From JANMZO01 sp963763135 (lineage in GTDB: Bacteria; Actinomycetota; Acidimicrobiia; Acidimicrobiales; JANYDT01), in NCBI GenBank assembly GCA_963763135.1, contig CAVXNJ010000004.1, positions 744,001 to 808,000 of the forward strand: a stretch of 64,000 nucleotides of DNA. Direction: 5' to 3'. Both the position numbers and the translations under genes were made by a program. The notes beneath the pieces are model-generated. The model was not told where the DNA came from and searched no databases. It saw nothing but the letters and a program-made list of their open reading frames with translations. Shown one piece after another: positions 24,413 through 33,149 of the stretch (its first letter is position 1; every line of letters begins with the position of its first letter).

Positions 24413-25411
24413 ATGACCGACAAAGCGCAAGACCCCGCGCCGGCACCGTTGCCGACCCTCACCGAAGAGGTCATCGCCGCGATCGTCGCGGAGGTCGAGC
24501 CATCCGCAACCGTGACCGGCACCGCAATGCTCCAAGCCGGGCTCTCGTCGTGGATGACCACCATCGACATCGCGAGGCCCGACGGTGCTCCGCACCGGCT
24601 CGTCGTGCGGCGCGGACGGCAGGCCGATCACGAACGCCGCCCGATGACACTCCAGACCGAGTTCGAGCTGATCACATACCTCGAGGCACACAACATCACG
24701 GTCGCTCGGCCAAGACTGTTCGACCGCTCGGGAGACATCATCCCGCAGGCGTATATCGTGCTCGACTTCGTCGCCGGAGCGACTCGCTTCGCTGCGAACC
24801 AGCCGGCTGCGACGGCATACCGGATGGCGGAGATGCTCGCCGCCATCCACGCGCTCGACCCCACGGATGTGTTGCTGCCTTCTCTGCCGTCCCACGCGGC
24901 ACGGATGGAGCACTGGATCATCAACGACCTGACCCGCCGCGAACCTGATCCCTCCTTACGAGAAGACCTCATCCGCTTCCACCTTGACCAGCATTGGCCA
25001 CCCACTGACTCGGAGGTGTGTCTCCTGCATGCCGACTTCTTTCCGGGCAATATCGTGTGGTCCAACGACGACATCGCCGCCGTGATCGATTGGGAGTCGT
25101 CCGCGATCGGCGACCCCATGGCCGACCTCGCCACCACACGCCTGGACCTGCGATGGGCCTACGGCGCCGAAGCAGCCGAGGCGTTCACCGACCGGTACCT
25201 CACCATCACGGGTCGGTCGCCGGCAACGCTTCCAATCTGGGAACTCGTCGTGTCGCTACGACCGGCCGGAGCGATCTCGCTTTGGGCGAACGACATGAAA
25301 GCGCACGGCCGACCCGACATCACCGCAACGTCGATGAGAACTGAACAACACGCCTTCGTCGACAACGCTATTGATCGGCTCCCAAAATCCGACACGCTGC
25401 AGGTGCGTTGA
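24413..25411 (+). CDS. Aminoglycoside phosphotransferase (APH)-family kinase
   Basis: A 332-aa protein with the APH/choline-kinase fold. The catalytic loop LLHADFFPGNIVW (Brenner HxDxxxxN) is near residue 205 and the metal-binding IDWESSAIGDPMADLA near residue 222. The N-terminal lobe contains LVVRRGRQADHERR where the ATP-binding Lys region lies, here occupied by Arg. Sequence order resembles acyl-CoA-dehydrogenase-associated or small-molecule kinases in actinobacteria, not classic drug-resistance APHs. Last gene of the methyltransferase-YCII operon. Substrate unknown. Confidence 0.85.
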   Translation: MTDKAQDPAPAPLPTLTEEVIAAIVAEVEPSATVTGTAMLQAGLSSWMTTIDIARPDGAPHRLVVRRGRQADHERRPMTLQTEFELITYLEAHNITVARPRLFDRSGDIIPQAYIVLDFVAGATRFAANQPAATAYRMAEMLAAIHALDPTDVLLPSLPSHAARMEHWIINDLTRREPDPSLREDLIRFHLDQHWPPTDSEVCLLHADFFPGNIVWSNDDIAAVIDWESSAIGDPMADLATTRLDLRWAYGAEAAEAFTDRYLTITGRSPATLPIWELVVSLRPAGAISLWANDMKAHGRPDITATSMRTEQHAFVDNAIDRLPKSDTLQVR

Positions 25412-25510
25412 GCACCGAGACTGCCACCGGCACGGCTTCGCGGCGGCAGTAGTGCTATGAAGATCTCGCGGCACTCGCCGCGCCCACGACTACGCCATTC
25501 AGGAGCGCAC

Positions 25511-26534
25511 ATGATCAAGGTCGACACTTCGCTGTTATCGAGCACCCTCGCCGGGGCGGGTGCGGCTGCGGCGGGAGTCGAAGCGGCTGGCTTCGACGGT
25601 GTCTGGACGGCCGAGATCGACCACGACCCGTTCCTGCCCTTGGTTCCGGTGGCGCTCAACACCTCCCGGATCGAGATGGGTACCGCAATCGCCGTGGCCT
25701 TCGCCCGGACCCCGATGACGGTGGCCAATCTCGCTTGGGACCTGCAGGCGGCATCGAACGGTCGGATGATCGTGGGGCTGGGGTCGCAGATCAAGCCGCA
25801 CATCGAGAAGCGGTTCTCGATGGCCTGGTCGCACCCGGCAGCTCGTATGCGCGAATACATTCTGGCGATGCGGGCGATCTTCGACACCTGGCAGAACGGC
25901 ACCAAGCTCGACTTCCGCGGCGACTTCTACAACCACACGCTGATGACCCCGATGTTCAACCCCGGCCCGCTGGCGTGCGGTGCGCCGAAGATCGTCCTGG
26001 CGGCGGTCGGTACGGCGATGACCGAGGTGGCGGCCGAAGTGTCCGACGGTGTGCTGCTCCACGGGTTCACCACGGAACGATATCCGCGCGAAGTAACGAT
26101 GCCGGCGGTTGAGCGGGCCCTCGAACGCGCCGGCCGGGATCGTGGCTCGTTCGAGGTGAAGTACGCGCCGTTCGTCGTGACCGGGCGCGACGAACAGGAG
26201 ATGGCGGCGAGCGCGAAGAGTGGCGAAAGAGCGGATCGCGTTCTACGGCAGCACGCCCGCCTATCGGGGTGTGCTGGAGTTGCACGGTTGGGGTGAGCTG
26301 CAGACCGAGCTGAACCAGTTGTCGAAGCAGGGTCAGTGGGTGGCGATGGGGGAGCGCATCGACGACGAGGTGCTCAACGCGTTCGCTGTCGTCGCACCGA
26401 TCGATGAGCTCGGGGCATCAATCGCCCGCACGGTGGCCGGCGTTGCCGACCGCACGAGCCTGCACCTGCCGAAGGGCGTCGACGCTGAAACCGCCGGGTC
26501 CATCATCGACACCATCCGCAACGCCGACAGCTGA
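25511..26534 (+). pseudogene. LLM-class F420-dependent oxidoreductase, frameshifted
   Basis: The first ~235 codons from ATG 25511 (MIKVDTSLLSST) encode a TIGR03617-like F420 oxidoreductase: FDGVWTAEIDHDPFLPL, MGTAIAVAFARTPMTVA, GLGSQIKPHIEKRFSM. Near 26210-26222 the frame shifts. The homologous continuation VAKERIAFYGSTPAYRGVLELHGWGELQTEL runs in the next frame to 26534. In the first frame the tail after MAASAKS is meaningless. A single base change in length near GCGAAGAGTGGCG would restore a ~340-aa enzyme. Real lesion or assembly error cannot be told apart here. Confidence 0.8.
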
Positions 26535-26561
26535 TCGCCGCCACGCATCAGCTGCGCCCTG

Positions 26562-26608
26562 CATACTCGTGCGCTCAGTCGCTCTCAGAGCGACTGAACC
26601 TACAAGGA
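26562..26608 (-). repeat. Dispersed hairpin element, CTTGTAG/CAGTCGCTC family, copy 1
   Basis: Read on the minus strand this is TCCTTGTAG, then a TCAGTCGCTCT/AGAGCGACTGA stem, then GCGCACGAGTATG. Similar order and sequence occur at 34993-35029 (minus), 38536-38588 (plus) and 42361-42412 (plus). It lies just downstream of the F420 oxidoreductase. Confidence 0.6.
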
Positions 26609-26634
26609 TGGCTCCGTCCGCTCAGGCCAACTGC

Positions 26635-27245
26635 TCACGTCGACGCGCGGCGGACCGCGTGGGCGGCGAGTTCTGAGCGAGTGGTCACCCCGAGCTTGGC
26701 GAAGTGTGGCCGAGATGGACCTTTACGGTCCCGCGGGCGACGAACATTTTGGCGGCAATCTGTGGGTTCGTGAGGCCCTCGGCGATCAAGTTCGACCACG
26801 CGAACCTCGGTCGGGGTGAGGCTGGCCCAGCCGGTCGACGGCCGCTTCCGTTCACCCCGGGCTCTTGACGCGTACTCAACGGCTTCCTCCATGGAGAGCG
26901 AAGATCCCTCAGCCCACGACGAGGCGAACGCGTCTTCGCCAAGGACTGCCCGCAGCTGGCCACACGTAGCCTCTATGACGGCGGCGTCGGGTGGTGAGCG
27001 CGACGATGCCGTGAGCGCTTACGCAGCGCTGCGGCTGCAGCGAAACACCTGACGGCCTCGGCGTGACTATCGGCGAGACGGGCCAGTGACGCAACCGCGT
27101 CTAGGGCGGCCGCCGCATCCGGCCGGTGTCCCATTCGAGCGAATGACGCCAAGGCCCCGTGTACATGGCGTGCTGCGGCTTCAAGATCCCCGGTCTCCCC
27201 CTGGACGCGCTACGGGCCGAACTCGCCCGTCGCGGCTGGGACTGA
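26635..27245 (-). pseudogene. Remnant of a LuxR-family regulator (C-terminal part), multiple frameshifts
   Basis: Pieces in different minus-strand frames assemble into a LuxR regulator end. In order: GETGDLEAAARHVHGALAS and MGHRPDAAAALDAVASLARL (TPR-like helices), ATCGQ-like then SSWAEGSSLSMEEAVEYA, and WASLTPTEVRVVEL. The HTH continues in another frame as IAEGLTNPQIAAKMFVARGT and VKVHLGH, then in the first frame as FAKLGVTTRSELAAHAVRR. At least three shifts plus a stop break it, and no N-terminal ATPase part is seen. This makes true decay more likely here than a single read error. It explains most of the 800-bp gap 26535-27334. Confidence 0.65.
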
Positions 27246-27301
27246 GTTGCTCGGTCGATCCGACGCGCCTAGTCGGTTCGAGTCGGGAGAACGCTGGTGT
27301 T

Positions 27302-27322
27302 CCAATGGTAGGACGCCATTGG
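27302..27322. promoter_or_regulatory. Palindromic operator candidate in front of the PIN toxin-antitoxin pair
   Basis: CCAATGG and CCATTGG form a perfect inverted repeat around TAGGACG, 12 bp upstream of the antitoxin ATG. TGGTAGGA is also directly repeated. Antitoxin binding to a palindrome overlapping its own promoter is the usual mode of control in this family. Confidence 0.5.
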
Positions 27323-27334
27323 TAGGATCACCGT

Positions 27335-27571
27335 ATGAGCGTGGAAAAGTTCAGTGTTTCGTTGGACCCCCAGCTTGGCCAGGCGCTTCGGGCCGCGGCT
27401 AAGGCGGAAGACACGAACGTCTCTGCATGGCTGGCCACTGCGATACGCCAACGACTCCGCCACATCGCACTGGGCGAGGCCCTCGACGAAATCATTGCCG
27501 AGCAAGGGTGGTCGCGCGCTGAGTTACTCGCAGAGTCGCCGGTGGCGCGACGGACGAAGCGGTCGGCCTGA
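27335..27571 (+). CDS. Antitoxin-like protein (ribbon-helix-helix type) of a PIN toxin pair
   Basis: A 78-aa protein. The N-terminal VEKFSVSLDPQLGQALRAAAKAEDTNVSAWLATAIRQRL pattern (residues ~3-42) fits a CopG/RHH fold: one strand then two helices. The C-terminal half (DEIIAEQGWSRAELLAES) would neutralise the toxin. Its TGA overlaps the next ATG (TGATG), so toxin production is coupled. A palindrome just upstream suggests autorepression. Confidence 0.75.
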   Translation: MSVEKFSVSLDPQLGQALRAAAKAEDTNVSAWLATAIRQRLRHIALGEALDEIIAEQGWSRAELLAESPVARRTKRSA

Positions 27572-27942
27572 TGGCTCTCGTTCTCGACGCTGGAGCGCTC
27601 ATCGCGATCGAACGACGTGACCGTGCAACGATCGCTCGCCTGGTGCGTGCTCACGAAGATGCTGAACCGGTGTTGACGAGCGCCGCGGTCGTCGCCCAGG
27701 TGATCCGCAACCGCTCTCGTCAAGTGACCCTTGAGCGGGTCCTTGCTGGCGTCGACGAGCGGCCGCTTGATCGTGACGCTGCTCGACTGGTCGGGCATCT
27801 GCTGGCGTTGAGCCGAACCTCCGACGTTGTCGACGCGGCGCTCGCGCTCGTTGCATCGCCCGGCGATGAAGTGTTGACATCGGATCCGGGGGATCTTCGC
27901 GCCCTCCTCCCGAAACGAACGGTCAAAATCACGACCGTATAG
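27571..27942 (+). CDS. PIN-domain toxin (VapC-like ribonuclease)
   Basis: A 123-aa PIN protein. The first acidic residue is in LVLDAGALIAIERRDR near residue 6, the central Glu/Asp region includes VLTSAAVVAQVIRNRSRQ, and the last Asp cluster is TSDVVDAALALVAS then VLTSDPGDLRALL. These define an Mg-dependent RNase that usually cleaves tRNA or rRNA. The antitoxin gene overlaps the start. Residue spacing fits the VapC group well, although the second acidic residue is not certain. Confidence 0.78.
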   Translation: MALVLDAGALIAIERRDRATIARLVRAHEDAEPVLTSAAVVAQVIRNRSRQVTLERVLAGVDERPLDRDAARLVGHLLALSRTSDVVDAALALVASPGDEVLTSDPGDLRALLPKRTVKITTV

Positions 27943-28110
27943 CACGAGTCGATCGGCTCGATGTCTGCCGATTTGATGAGGCTTCCCGTGAGGCTGGTGG
28001 TACCCGACGAGTTCGAGCACCTCGGCCGCTTGGAACCACACGGTAGGCGCGTTGCGGTGAGGTCGTGCGAGACTGCGGCCCTCGAAGCTCGAATCGATTG
28101 GAGGCCCCGA

Positions 28111-29258
28111 ATGAGTGGACCGTTGCAGGGAATCAAAGTGGTGGAGTTGGCCGGCATCGGACCGGGTCCGATGTGCGCCATGCTGCTGTCCGACCTGGGG
28201 GCCGAAGTCATCCGGGTTGACCGCTTGGCGCCCGCCGATCTCGGTATCGACTCGGGTCGGCGCTTCAACGTTCTCAACCGGGGACGGCGCTCGATCGCGG
28301 TCGACCTCAAGAGCCCTGAGGGTGTGGAGGTGGTACTCAAGTTGGTCGAGCAGGCCGACGCGTTCATCGAGGGCTTCCGCCCCGGTGTCACCGAGCGCCT
28401 CGGCCTCGGCCCCGACGTGTGTCTCGCTCGCAATCCCCGACTGGTCTACGGCCGGATGACCGGCTGGGGCCAGGAAGGTCCGATGGCTCACGCCGCCGGT
28501 CATGACATCAACTACATCGCCCTCACCGGTGCGCTCGACGCCATCGGCACCGCGGGCGGTCCGCCCGTGCCGCCACTCAACCTGGTGGGTGACTTCGGCG
28601 GTGGCGCCCTGTATCTGGCCTTCGGCGTGTGCGCGGCGTTGCTCGAAGCTCGTACTTCGGGCCAGGGTCAGGTCATCGACGCCGCGATGGTCGACGGTGC
28701 TGCGTCGCTGCTGACCGCCATCTACGGCATTCATGCGTCGGGCGGTTGGAACCTGGAACGGGGAACCAACCTTCTCGACACCGGGGCCCACTTCTACGGT
28801 ACCTACGAGTGCGCCGACGGAAAGTGGATCTCGATCGGTTCCATCGAAGCCAAGTTCCACGCCGAGTTGCTCGAGAAGCTGGGCCTGAGCCCGAGCGACA
28901 TCCCGAACCGGATGGACAAGGCCCGGTGGGTGGAGCACAAGAAACGCCTCACGGAACTGTTCCTCAGCCAAGCACCCGCGACGAGTGGTGCGCCTCCATG
29001 GAAGGCAGCGATGTCTGCTTCGCTCCGGTGCTGTCGATGGCCGAGGCCCCGCAGCATCCGCACATGCGGGAGCGGGGCACGTTCGTGGAGATCGAGGGCG
29101 TTATCCAGCCCGGACCCGCACCGCGCTTCAGCCGCACCCCGGGCGAGGTCCAGAGCCCACCGGCCACACCGGGCGAACACTCCGAGGCCATCCTGGCCGA
29201 CTGGGGTTGGTCGGCCGACGCCATCGCCGCTCTTCGCTCCGCCGGAGCCATAGCCTGA
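28111..29258 (+). pseudogene. CaiB/BaiF CoA-transferase (alpha-methylacyl-CoA racemase-like), frameshifted
   Basis: From ATG 28111 the frame reads GPLQGIKVVELAGIGPGPMCAMLLSDLGAEVIRVDR, a clean class III CoA-transferase start. It continues with NRGRRSIAVDLKSPEG and RMTGWGQEGPMAHAAGHDINYIALTGAL, close to AMACR racemases with the catalytic Asp in GHDINY. Near 28965-28975 (after LTELFLSQ) homology jumps to the next frame: TRDEWCASMEGSDVCFAPVL to ADWGWSADAIAALRSAGAIA, ending 29258. One missing base near CCAAGCACCC would restore ~382 aa. Restored, it would act on branched acyl-CoAs. Confidence 0.85.
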
Positions 29259-29285
29259 CCCGGCCGACGTAGTCGCCCGAGCGCG

Positions 29286-29334
29286 CAAGTTTGGGGTTTA
29301 GGTTGCTCTGATAGCTACTCAAACCCCGAACTTG
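29286..29334. terminator. Inverted repeat between convergent CaiB-like and membrane protein genes
   Basis: CAAGTTTGGGGTTT pairs with AAACCCCGAACTTG (one mismatch) around a 21-base loop. It overlaps the last codons of the minus-strand membrane protein and probably ends transcription from both sides. Confidence 0.5.
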
Positions 29335-30421
29335 AGGATTGTTCCGAAGGGAGTGTGGGGTCGGTGGACACGATGAACATCCCGACGAGCAGCGCGGCGA
29401 GCACCGATGATCCAGCCCACAACTCGACTTGCCAACCGAGGTCTGAACTCAGGTAGGCGCCGGCGAACAGGCCAAGCCAGGTGACCAGCACGAGCCCAGA
29501 AGCCCAGCTCGCGAGAGCTACCGCGGAGCGATGCAGCATCGGAGCGAGGCGCGGCCACGTGAGCTCAGCGACCACGGCAGCCGCCAACGGCCCTAGCAAC
29601 AGGTTGGCCGGTCGAAGGCTTTCCAGGATCGTCTGGAAGAAGGCCGGCACCACCATCACCACCAGGAACGCACCCCGGGGAAGACCGACGTTGCGGATGA
29701 GCCACGCCAGCGCGAACCATGTTGTGAGGCTGAACAGCAGGATGGCCCCGATCGCCAAAGCCGCGGTGTCGGTGCCTGAGCTGACTCCGCCGGTTCCCCG
29801 TCCGCCGCCCGCGCCGCCACCTGTTGTCGAAAGAGCGGTCATGTACTGACGGGTCTTGTACGGCGTGATGTACATCAGGAAGAACTGGAAGACGGCCAGG
29901 ATAAACGTAACCGCGCTTATCGTCGCGCCCGTCACCGACCACGATGCGGTGCGGAAGTTTCCACGCACGATCGTCGAAACGACCGTTCCCGACATCATCA
30001 GCAGCGCACCGGCCAGCAGCAGTAGGTGGGTGGGCGAAAGCAGTGCTTCGATGCTCGTCTCGATCCCGAAGACCTGGTGCCACACGAGATCAAGCCCACC
30101 ACCTACGCCGAAGACCGCCGCCCCGAGCCCGCGTACGCCGTAACCGACAGGGAGCGTGGGAAGCATGGATTGACCGGGTACCTGGTTCTTCCGGCCGATG
30201 AAGAGGATCCACGTGGCTCCGGCGACGAACCCGCTGTAGAGCAGCGCGTGCCACGGCGTGAAGAACGTTTCGGCCTTGCCGTTGCGATGCGCCCACCCGT
30301 CGACGAACACGCCCGCCACCATCCAGGCCCCGCAGAACGACGACACGAAGTCATCGCGCCTCGAGGCGAAGCTTCGAGGTGTCATATGCGCGCGTTGTAT
30401 TGGCACGTCGATCGTTGTCAT
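29315..30421 (-). CDS. Polytopic membrane protein linked to a multicopper oxidase
   Basis: A 368-aa protein with about nine to ten hydrophobic segments. It has a Gly-rich cytoplasmic or external loop (TTGGGAGGGRGTGGVSSGTD) near residue 205. Several His residues lie near predicted helix ends (DGWAHRNGKAETFFTPWHALLYSG, LDLVWHQVFG, LLSPTHLLLL) and could bind metal or heme. No family was recognised. The ATG at 30421 follows AAGGAAG. Its first codons (MTTIDVPIQRAHMTPRSFAS) are almost copied by a tiny reading frame in front of the upstream oxidase gene. Last gene of the minus-strand copper-linked cluster. Confidence 0.7.
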   Translation of the reverse strand: MTTIDVPIQRAHMTPRSFASRRDDFVSSFCGAWMVAGVFVDGWAHRNGKAETFFTPWHALLYSGFVAGATWILFIGRKNQVPGQSMLPTLPVGYGVRGLGAAVFGVGGGLDLVWHQVFGIETSIEALLSPTHLLLLAGALLMMSGTVVSTIVRGNFRTASWSVTGATISAVTFILAVFQFFLMYITPYKTRQYMTALSTTGGGAGGGRGTGGVSSGTDTAALAIGAILLFSLTTWFALAWLIRNVGLPRGAFLVVMVVPAFFQTILESLRPANLLLGPLAAAVVAELTWPRLAPMLHRSAVALASWASGLVLVTWLGLFAGAYLSSDLGWQVELWAGSSVLAALLVGMFIVSTDPTLPSEQSSSSGFE

Positions 30422-30467
30422 GGGTCTTCCTTGTGAGTGGTGTTGATGCTTTGGATCGGCGCGCCGG

Positions 30468-32057
30468 TCAGGCAACGACGAGGAACTGGCCCATCAGGCC
30501 TTCGTCCTCGTGGTTGGCCATGTGGCAGTGGTACATGTAGGGATGTTCGGTGCTCGCGAAGTCGTCGAACTTCGCCACGAAGGTGACGGTCTCGTTGACT
30601 TGGATGAAGAACGTGTCCTTCCATCCCTTCTCGTACTCAGCGACCGGTCCGGTGCTGCGTTCGACGATCGTGAACTGCACGTCGTGGATATGGAACGCGT
30701 GGCCGAACACCTCGTCGTTCGTTACGGTCCAGGCCTCAACGGTGTTGAGTTTGACCGTCTGGTTCATGGTGTCCATTGCGTACGCCTTGTCGTCGAACGT
30801 GAACGGGGTGCCCGGACCTTCGTCGGTGATGTTGATGGTGCGCTTGTTCGTCGCATCCGTGGCCGCCCACAGCGCGTTCTTCACCAGCGACGTGGGAAGG
30901 CTCTTGAGCGCATCGGTCGTTGCACCTTTGATCGTCAGGCGCAACAGGTCGAACGTCTTGTTGTTGAGCAGGCTGCCGAAGTCGCCGGTCTCAGCGGGCT
31001 CTCCGCCCGGGTAGCCGAGACTGTACCCACCGTTGAACGACTGCATCGCGACCGAAGCTCCGATCGCGTCGGCACTGAGATCGACCACAATTTCATACCG
31101 CTCACCCGGAAGAATCGTGAGGCGGGATACCTGCACCGGGGCATCCATCAGTCCGCCGTCGGTGCCTATCACGGAGAAGGATCGGTCATCGGCAAAGCCG
31201 ACCGTGTACACGCGCTCAACTTCGGCGTTCAGGATTCGGAACCGCACCAGTTGGGCTGGAGCATGCAACTCGGCATTTATGACGCCGTTGGCCAGGAGGT
31301 AGTCGCCGTAGATCGCCGTCGTGTCGATTGCTCCGTCAGCATCGAACTTGCGACTCGTGAGCACGAGCGGGATGTCGTCGACCCCGTAGGTACGCGGCAG
31401 CTCCAGCGCGGACTCTTCGTCGTCCTGCACGATGATGAAGCCGCCGGCGCCTTGGTTGAGTTGCTTCCAGGTCAGTTCGTGCGCATGCGGGTGGTACCAG
31501 TAGGTTGCCGCGTTGTTCTTCACGGTCCAGGTCGGCGACCAGGTGTCGCCGACGGCGATCACCTGGTGTGGTCCGCCGTCCATCTCGGGTGGAAGGTGCG
31601 CGCCGTGCCAGTGCGTGGTGGTTTCCTCCGTGAGGTTATTGGTGACGTTCACCGTCACGGTGTCGCCCTTCTTCATGAGCAGCGTCGGCCCCCACATCGC
31701 AGCGCCGTTGTACGCGATTGTCGGGGAGGTTTTGCCGTTGAGTAGGGCCGACGTTGATGGAGCGAGCGCAAGGTCGAACGACGTTCCCGTTAGGAGGGGC
31801 GGAATCCACAGCGCGTTGAAACCCTCGGTGGCGGTGGACGTCGCAGAAACAGTGGAGGCCGAAACGGTGGAGGCCGAAACGGTGGAGGCCGACGCAGTTC
31901 CGTCGGACGTGCTCGCGGCGGTCGTATCCGATGACACTGAGGTGTCGCTTGCGTCGTCGCCGGAACTACAGGCGGCGAGCGCCGTGGCCGCAGCGCCCAG
32001 GATGAAGGCTCGACGCGTCACCATCGGTCCGTTGCCGGAACGCGATAAGCGCCTCAT
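30468..32057 (-). CDS. Multicopper oxidase, Tat-exported lipoprotein (CueO/CotA-like)
   Basis: A 529-aa oxidase. The N-terminus MRRLSRSGNGPMVTRRAFILGAAATALAACSS combines a twin-arginine motif with the lipobox LAAC, so it is probably anchored outside the membrane. Copper ligands are intact: THWHGAHLPP, YWYHPHAH, HAFHIHDVQF and YHCHMANHEDEGLMG, the last with the T1 Cys, His and Met. Such enzymes oxidise Cu(I), Mn(II), phenols or bilirubin with O2. The start ATG overlaps the stop of an upstream 24-codon frame (ATGA). A Thr/Ser-rich linker with three VSAST repeats follows the lipobox. Confidence 0.93.
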   Translation of the reverse strand: MRRLSRSGNGPMVTRRAFILGAAATALAACSSGDDASDTSVSSDTTAASTSDGTASASTVSASTVSASTVSATSTATEGFNALWIPPLLTGTSFDLALAPSTSALLNGKTSPTIAYNGAAMWGPTLLMKKGDTVTVNVTNNLTEETTTHWHGAHLPPEMDGGPHQVIAVGDTWSPTWTVKNNAATYWYHPHAHELTWKQLNQGAGGFIIVQDDEESALELPRTYGVDDIPLVLTSRKFDADGAIDTTAIYGDYLLANGVINAELHAPAQLVRFRILNAEVERVYTVGFADDRSFSVIGTDGGLMDAPVQVSRLTILPGERYEIVVDLSADAIGASVAMQSFNGGYSLGYPGGEPAETGDFGSLLNNKTFDLLRLTIKGATTDALKSLPTSLVKNALWAATDATNKRTINITDEGPGTPFTFDDKAYAMDTMNQTVKLNTVEAWTVTNDEVFGHAFHIHDVQFTIVERSTGPVAEYEKGWKDTFFIQVNETVTFVAKFDDFASTEHPYMYHCHMANHEDEGLMGQFLVVA

Positions 32058-32128
32058 GACCACACCTGCGAGGCCCAACTGCGCGGTTTCATATGCGCGC
32101 GTGCTATTAATCGGTGGATCGTTGTCAT
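32054..32128 (-). CDS. 24-codon small reading frame coupled to the multicopper oxidase
   Basis: Reads MTTIHRLIARAHMKPRSWAS then QVWS and TGA. It starts after AAGGAAG with the same spacing as the membrane protein gene at 30421, and its first 20 residues resemble that protein's MTTIDVPIQRAHMTPRSFAS. Its TGA overlaps the oxidase ATG. It may be a leader peptide that couples ribosomes into the oxidase gene, or the relic of a duplication of the membrane protein's 5' end. The similarity also covers the Shine-Dalgarno region. Confidence 0.5.
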   Translation of the reverse strand: MTTIHRLIARAHMKPRSWASQVWS

Positions 32129-32258
32129 GGAGCTTCCTTGTGGCGGATGAGTTGCTGCGATTGATACGTGTGGATGTGTTGGTGCGCGGGAACCTGGTTG
32201 GTGGCGCCGATGTTTGCGGGCTAACCCGGTGTTGGGTGGGGGAGCTGTTCGGGCGTTC

Positions 32259-33023
32259 TCAGGCCGGGGCTTGTACGGTCTTGCGCCAGAGGATCGTGTT
32301 GTCGACCTTCAGGTCCGATGTCCAGATGAGCTTCGCTGAGGAGTCCCAGGAGATTGACTCGTAGCCATCCTTCACGCCGACCTGGTCCTCGCTGTAGAAC
32401 GTGGCCGCCGCCCACGAGCTGTCGTCGAACGTTGCCGCTTTCCAATCGGCCGGTTCCGGCACAATGCGGCTCGTGCACGTCTGCTCCGGAGTCTCCGAGT
32501 CGGCGCAGTCGTTGAGCGGGGCCGCGTGCACCACGAAGCCCTTCCATGACTCGTCGGTGACGGCTACGACTCGTCCGGTGCTGAGGTCGGTGATCTGAAC
32601 GATGAAGCCGCCGTCGCCCATCTGCTGACGCCCCGTGCCGATGTACTCGAGGCCGGTGTCGTTCTCCTTGAAGTCCTTCGACACGGCTCGAAGTTCGAGC
32701 GGGTAGGAGCTCTCGAAAGTGAAGGTCTCCGCGTTGAACGAGCGCTCTGTGGCGATCGATACCGAGTCCTCGCCGATTGGTGTGTCTCCGTTGTAGAGCG
32801 CGAACCAGTTGTCAGCCCAAACTTCTGCCTTGAACGTTCGGACGGTTGTACTGGGCAACGTGCTCTCGGTGACTGCTGCGGTGTCCGTTGCCGCGTCGGA
32901 AGCGCCGGACGACGATGACCCGCACGCCGCCAACGCGATCGTCAACGTGAACATGCTCAGCAACGAGCCGATGGCGACCATAGCCCTACCGGTTGCGTAC
33001 GTGTGCTTCTCCATGGCGACCAT
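32259..33023 (-). CDS. Lipoprotein with a C-terminal jelly-roll-like domain
   Basis: A 254-aa lipoprotein: hydrophobic signal (AIGSLLSMFTLTIALAAC) with lipobox LAAC, then a Ser/Ala/Thr-rich tether. Two parts follow: WADNWFALYNGDTPIGEDSVSI to QMGDGGFIVQITDLSTGRVVAV, and ESWKGFVVHAAPLND to DWKAATFDDSSWAAATFY and LIWTSDLKVDNTILWRKTV. The latter pattern (DDSSW, W-sd, iLWRKT) is common in galactose-binding-like beta-sandwich domains. The ATG at 33023 has GAGG 8 bp upstream. It is the first gene of the cluster with the multicopper oxidase. Partner role inferred only from position. Confidence 0.7.
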   Translation of the reverse strand: MVAMEKHTYATGRAMVAIGSLLSMFTLTIALAACGSSSSGASDAATDTAAVTESTLPSTTVRTFKAEVWADNWFALYNGDTPIGEDSVSIATERSFNAETFTFESSYPLELRAVSKDFKENDTGLEYIGTGRQQMGDGGFIVQITDLSTGRVVAVTDESWKGFVVHAAPLNDCADSETPEQTCTSRIVPEPADWKAATFDDSSWAAATFYSEDQVGVKDGYESISWDSSAKLIWTSDLKVDNTILWRKTVQAPA

Positions 33024-33149
33024 CGTGACGGACCTCAGCTCCAATCGAAAGTGCCCGGTGGCCACTCCGTGCCGATGGCACCGTGCCGGGTGACCCCTGC
33101 CAGGTGGCACTTGTTCAACTCGCGGCGTCGCGGGTGAAGATGGCCGGGC

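Noticed and set aside
27181..27243. Plus-strand protein-like end (IPGLPLDALRAELARRGWD and a stop)
   Set aside because: It looks tidy but has no continuing upstream frame, and the opposite strand fits the LuxR relic better.
30510..31745. 411-codon open frame antisense to the multicopper oxidase
   Set aside because: The oxidase frame holds all copper motifs; the antisense frame is a composition artefact.
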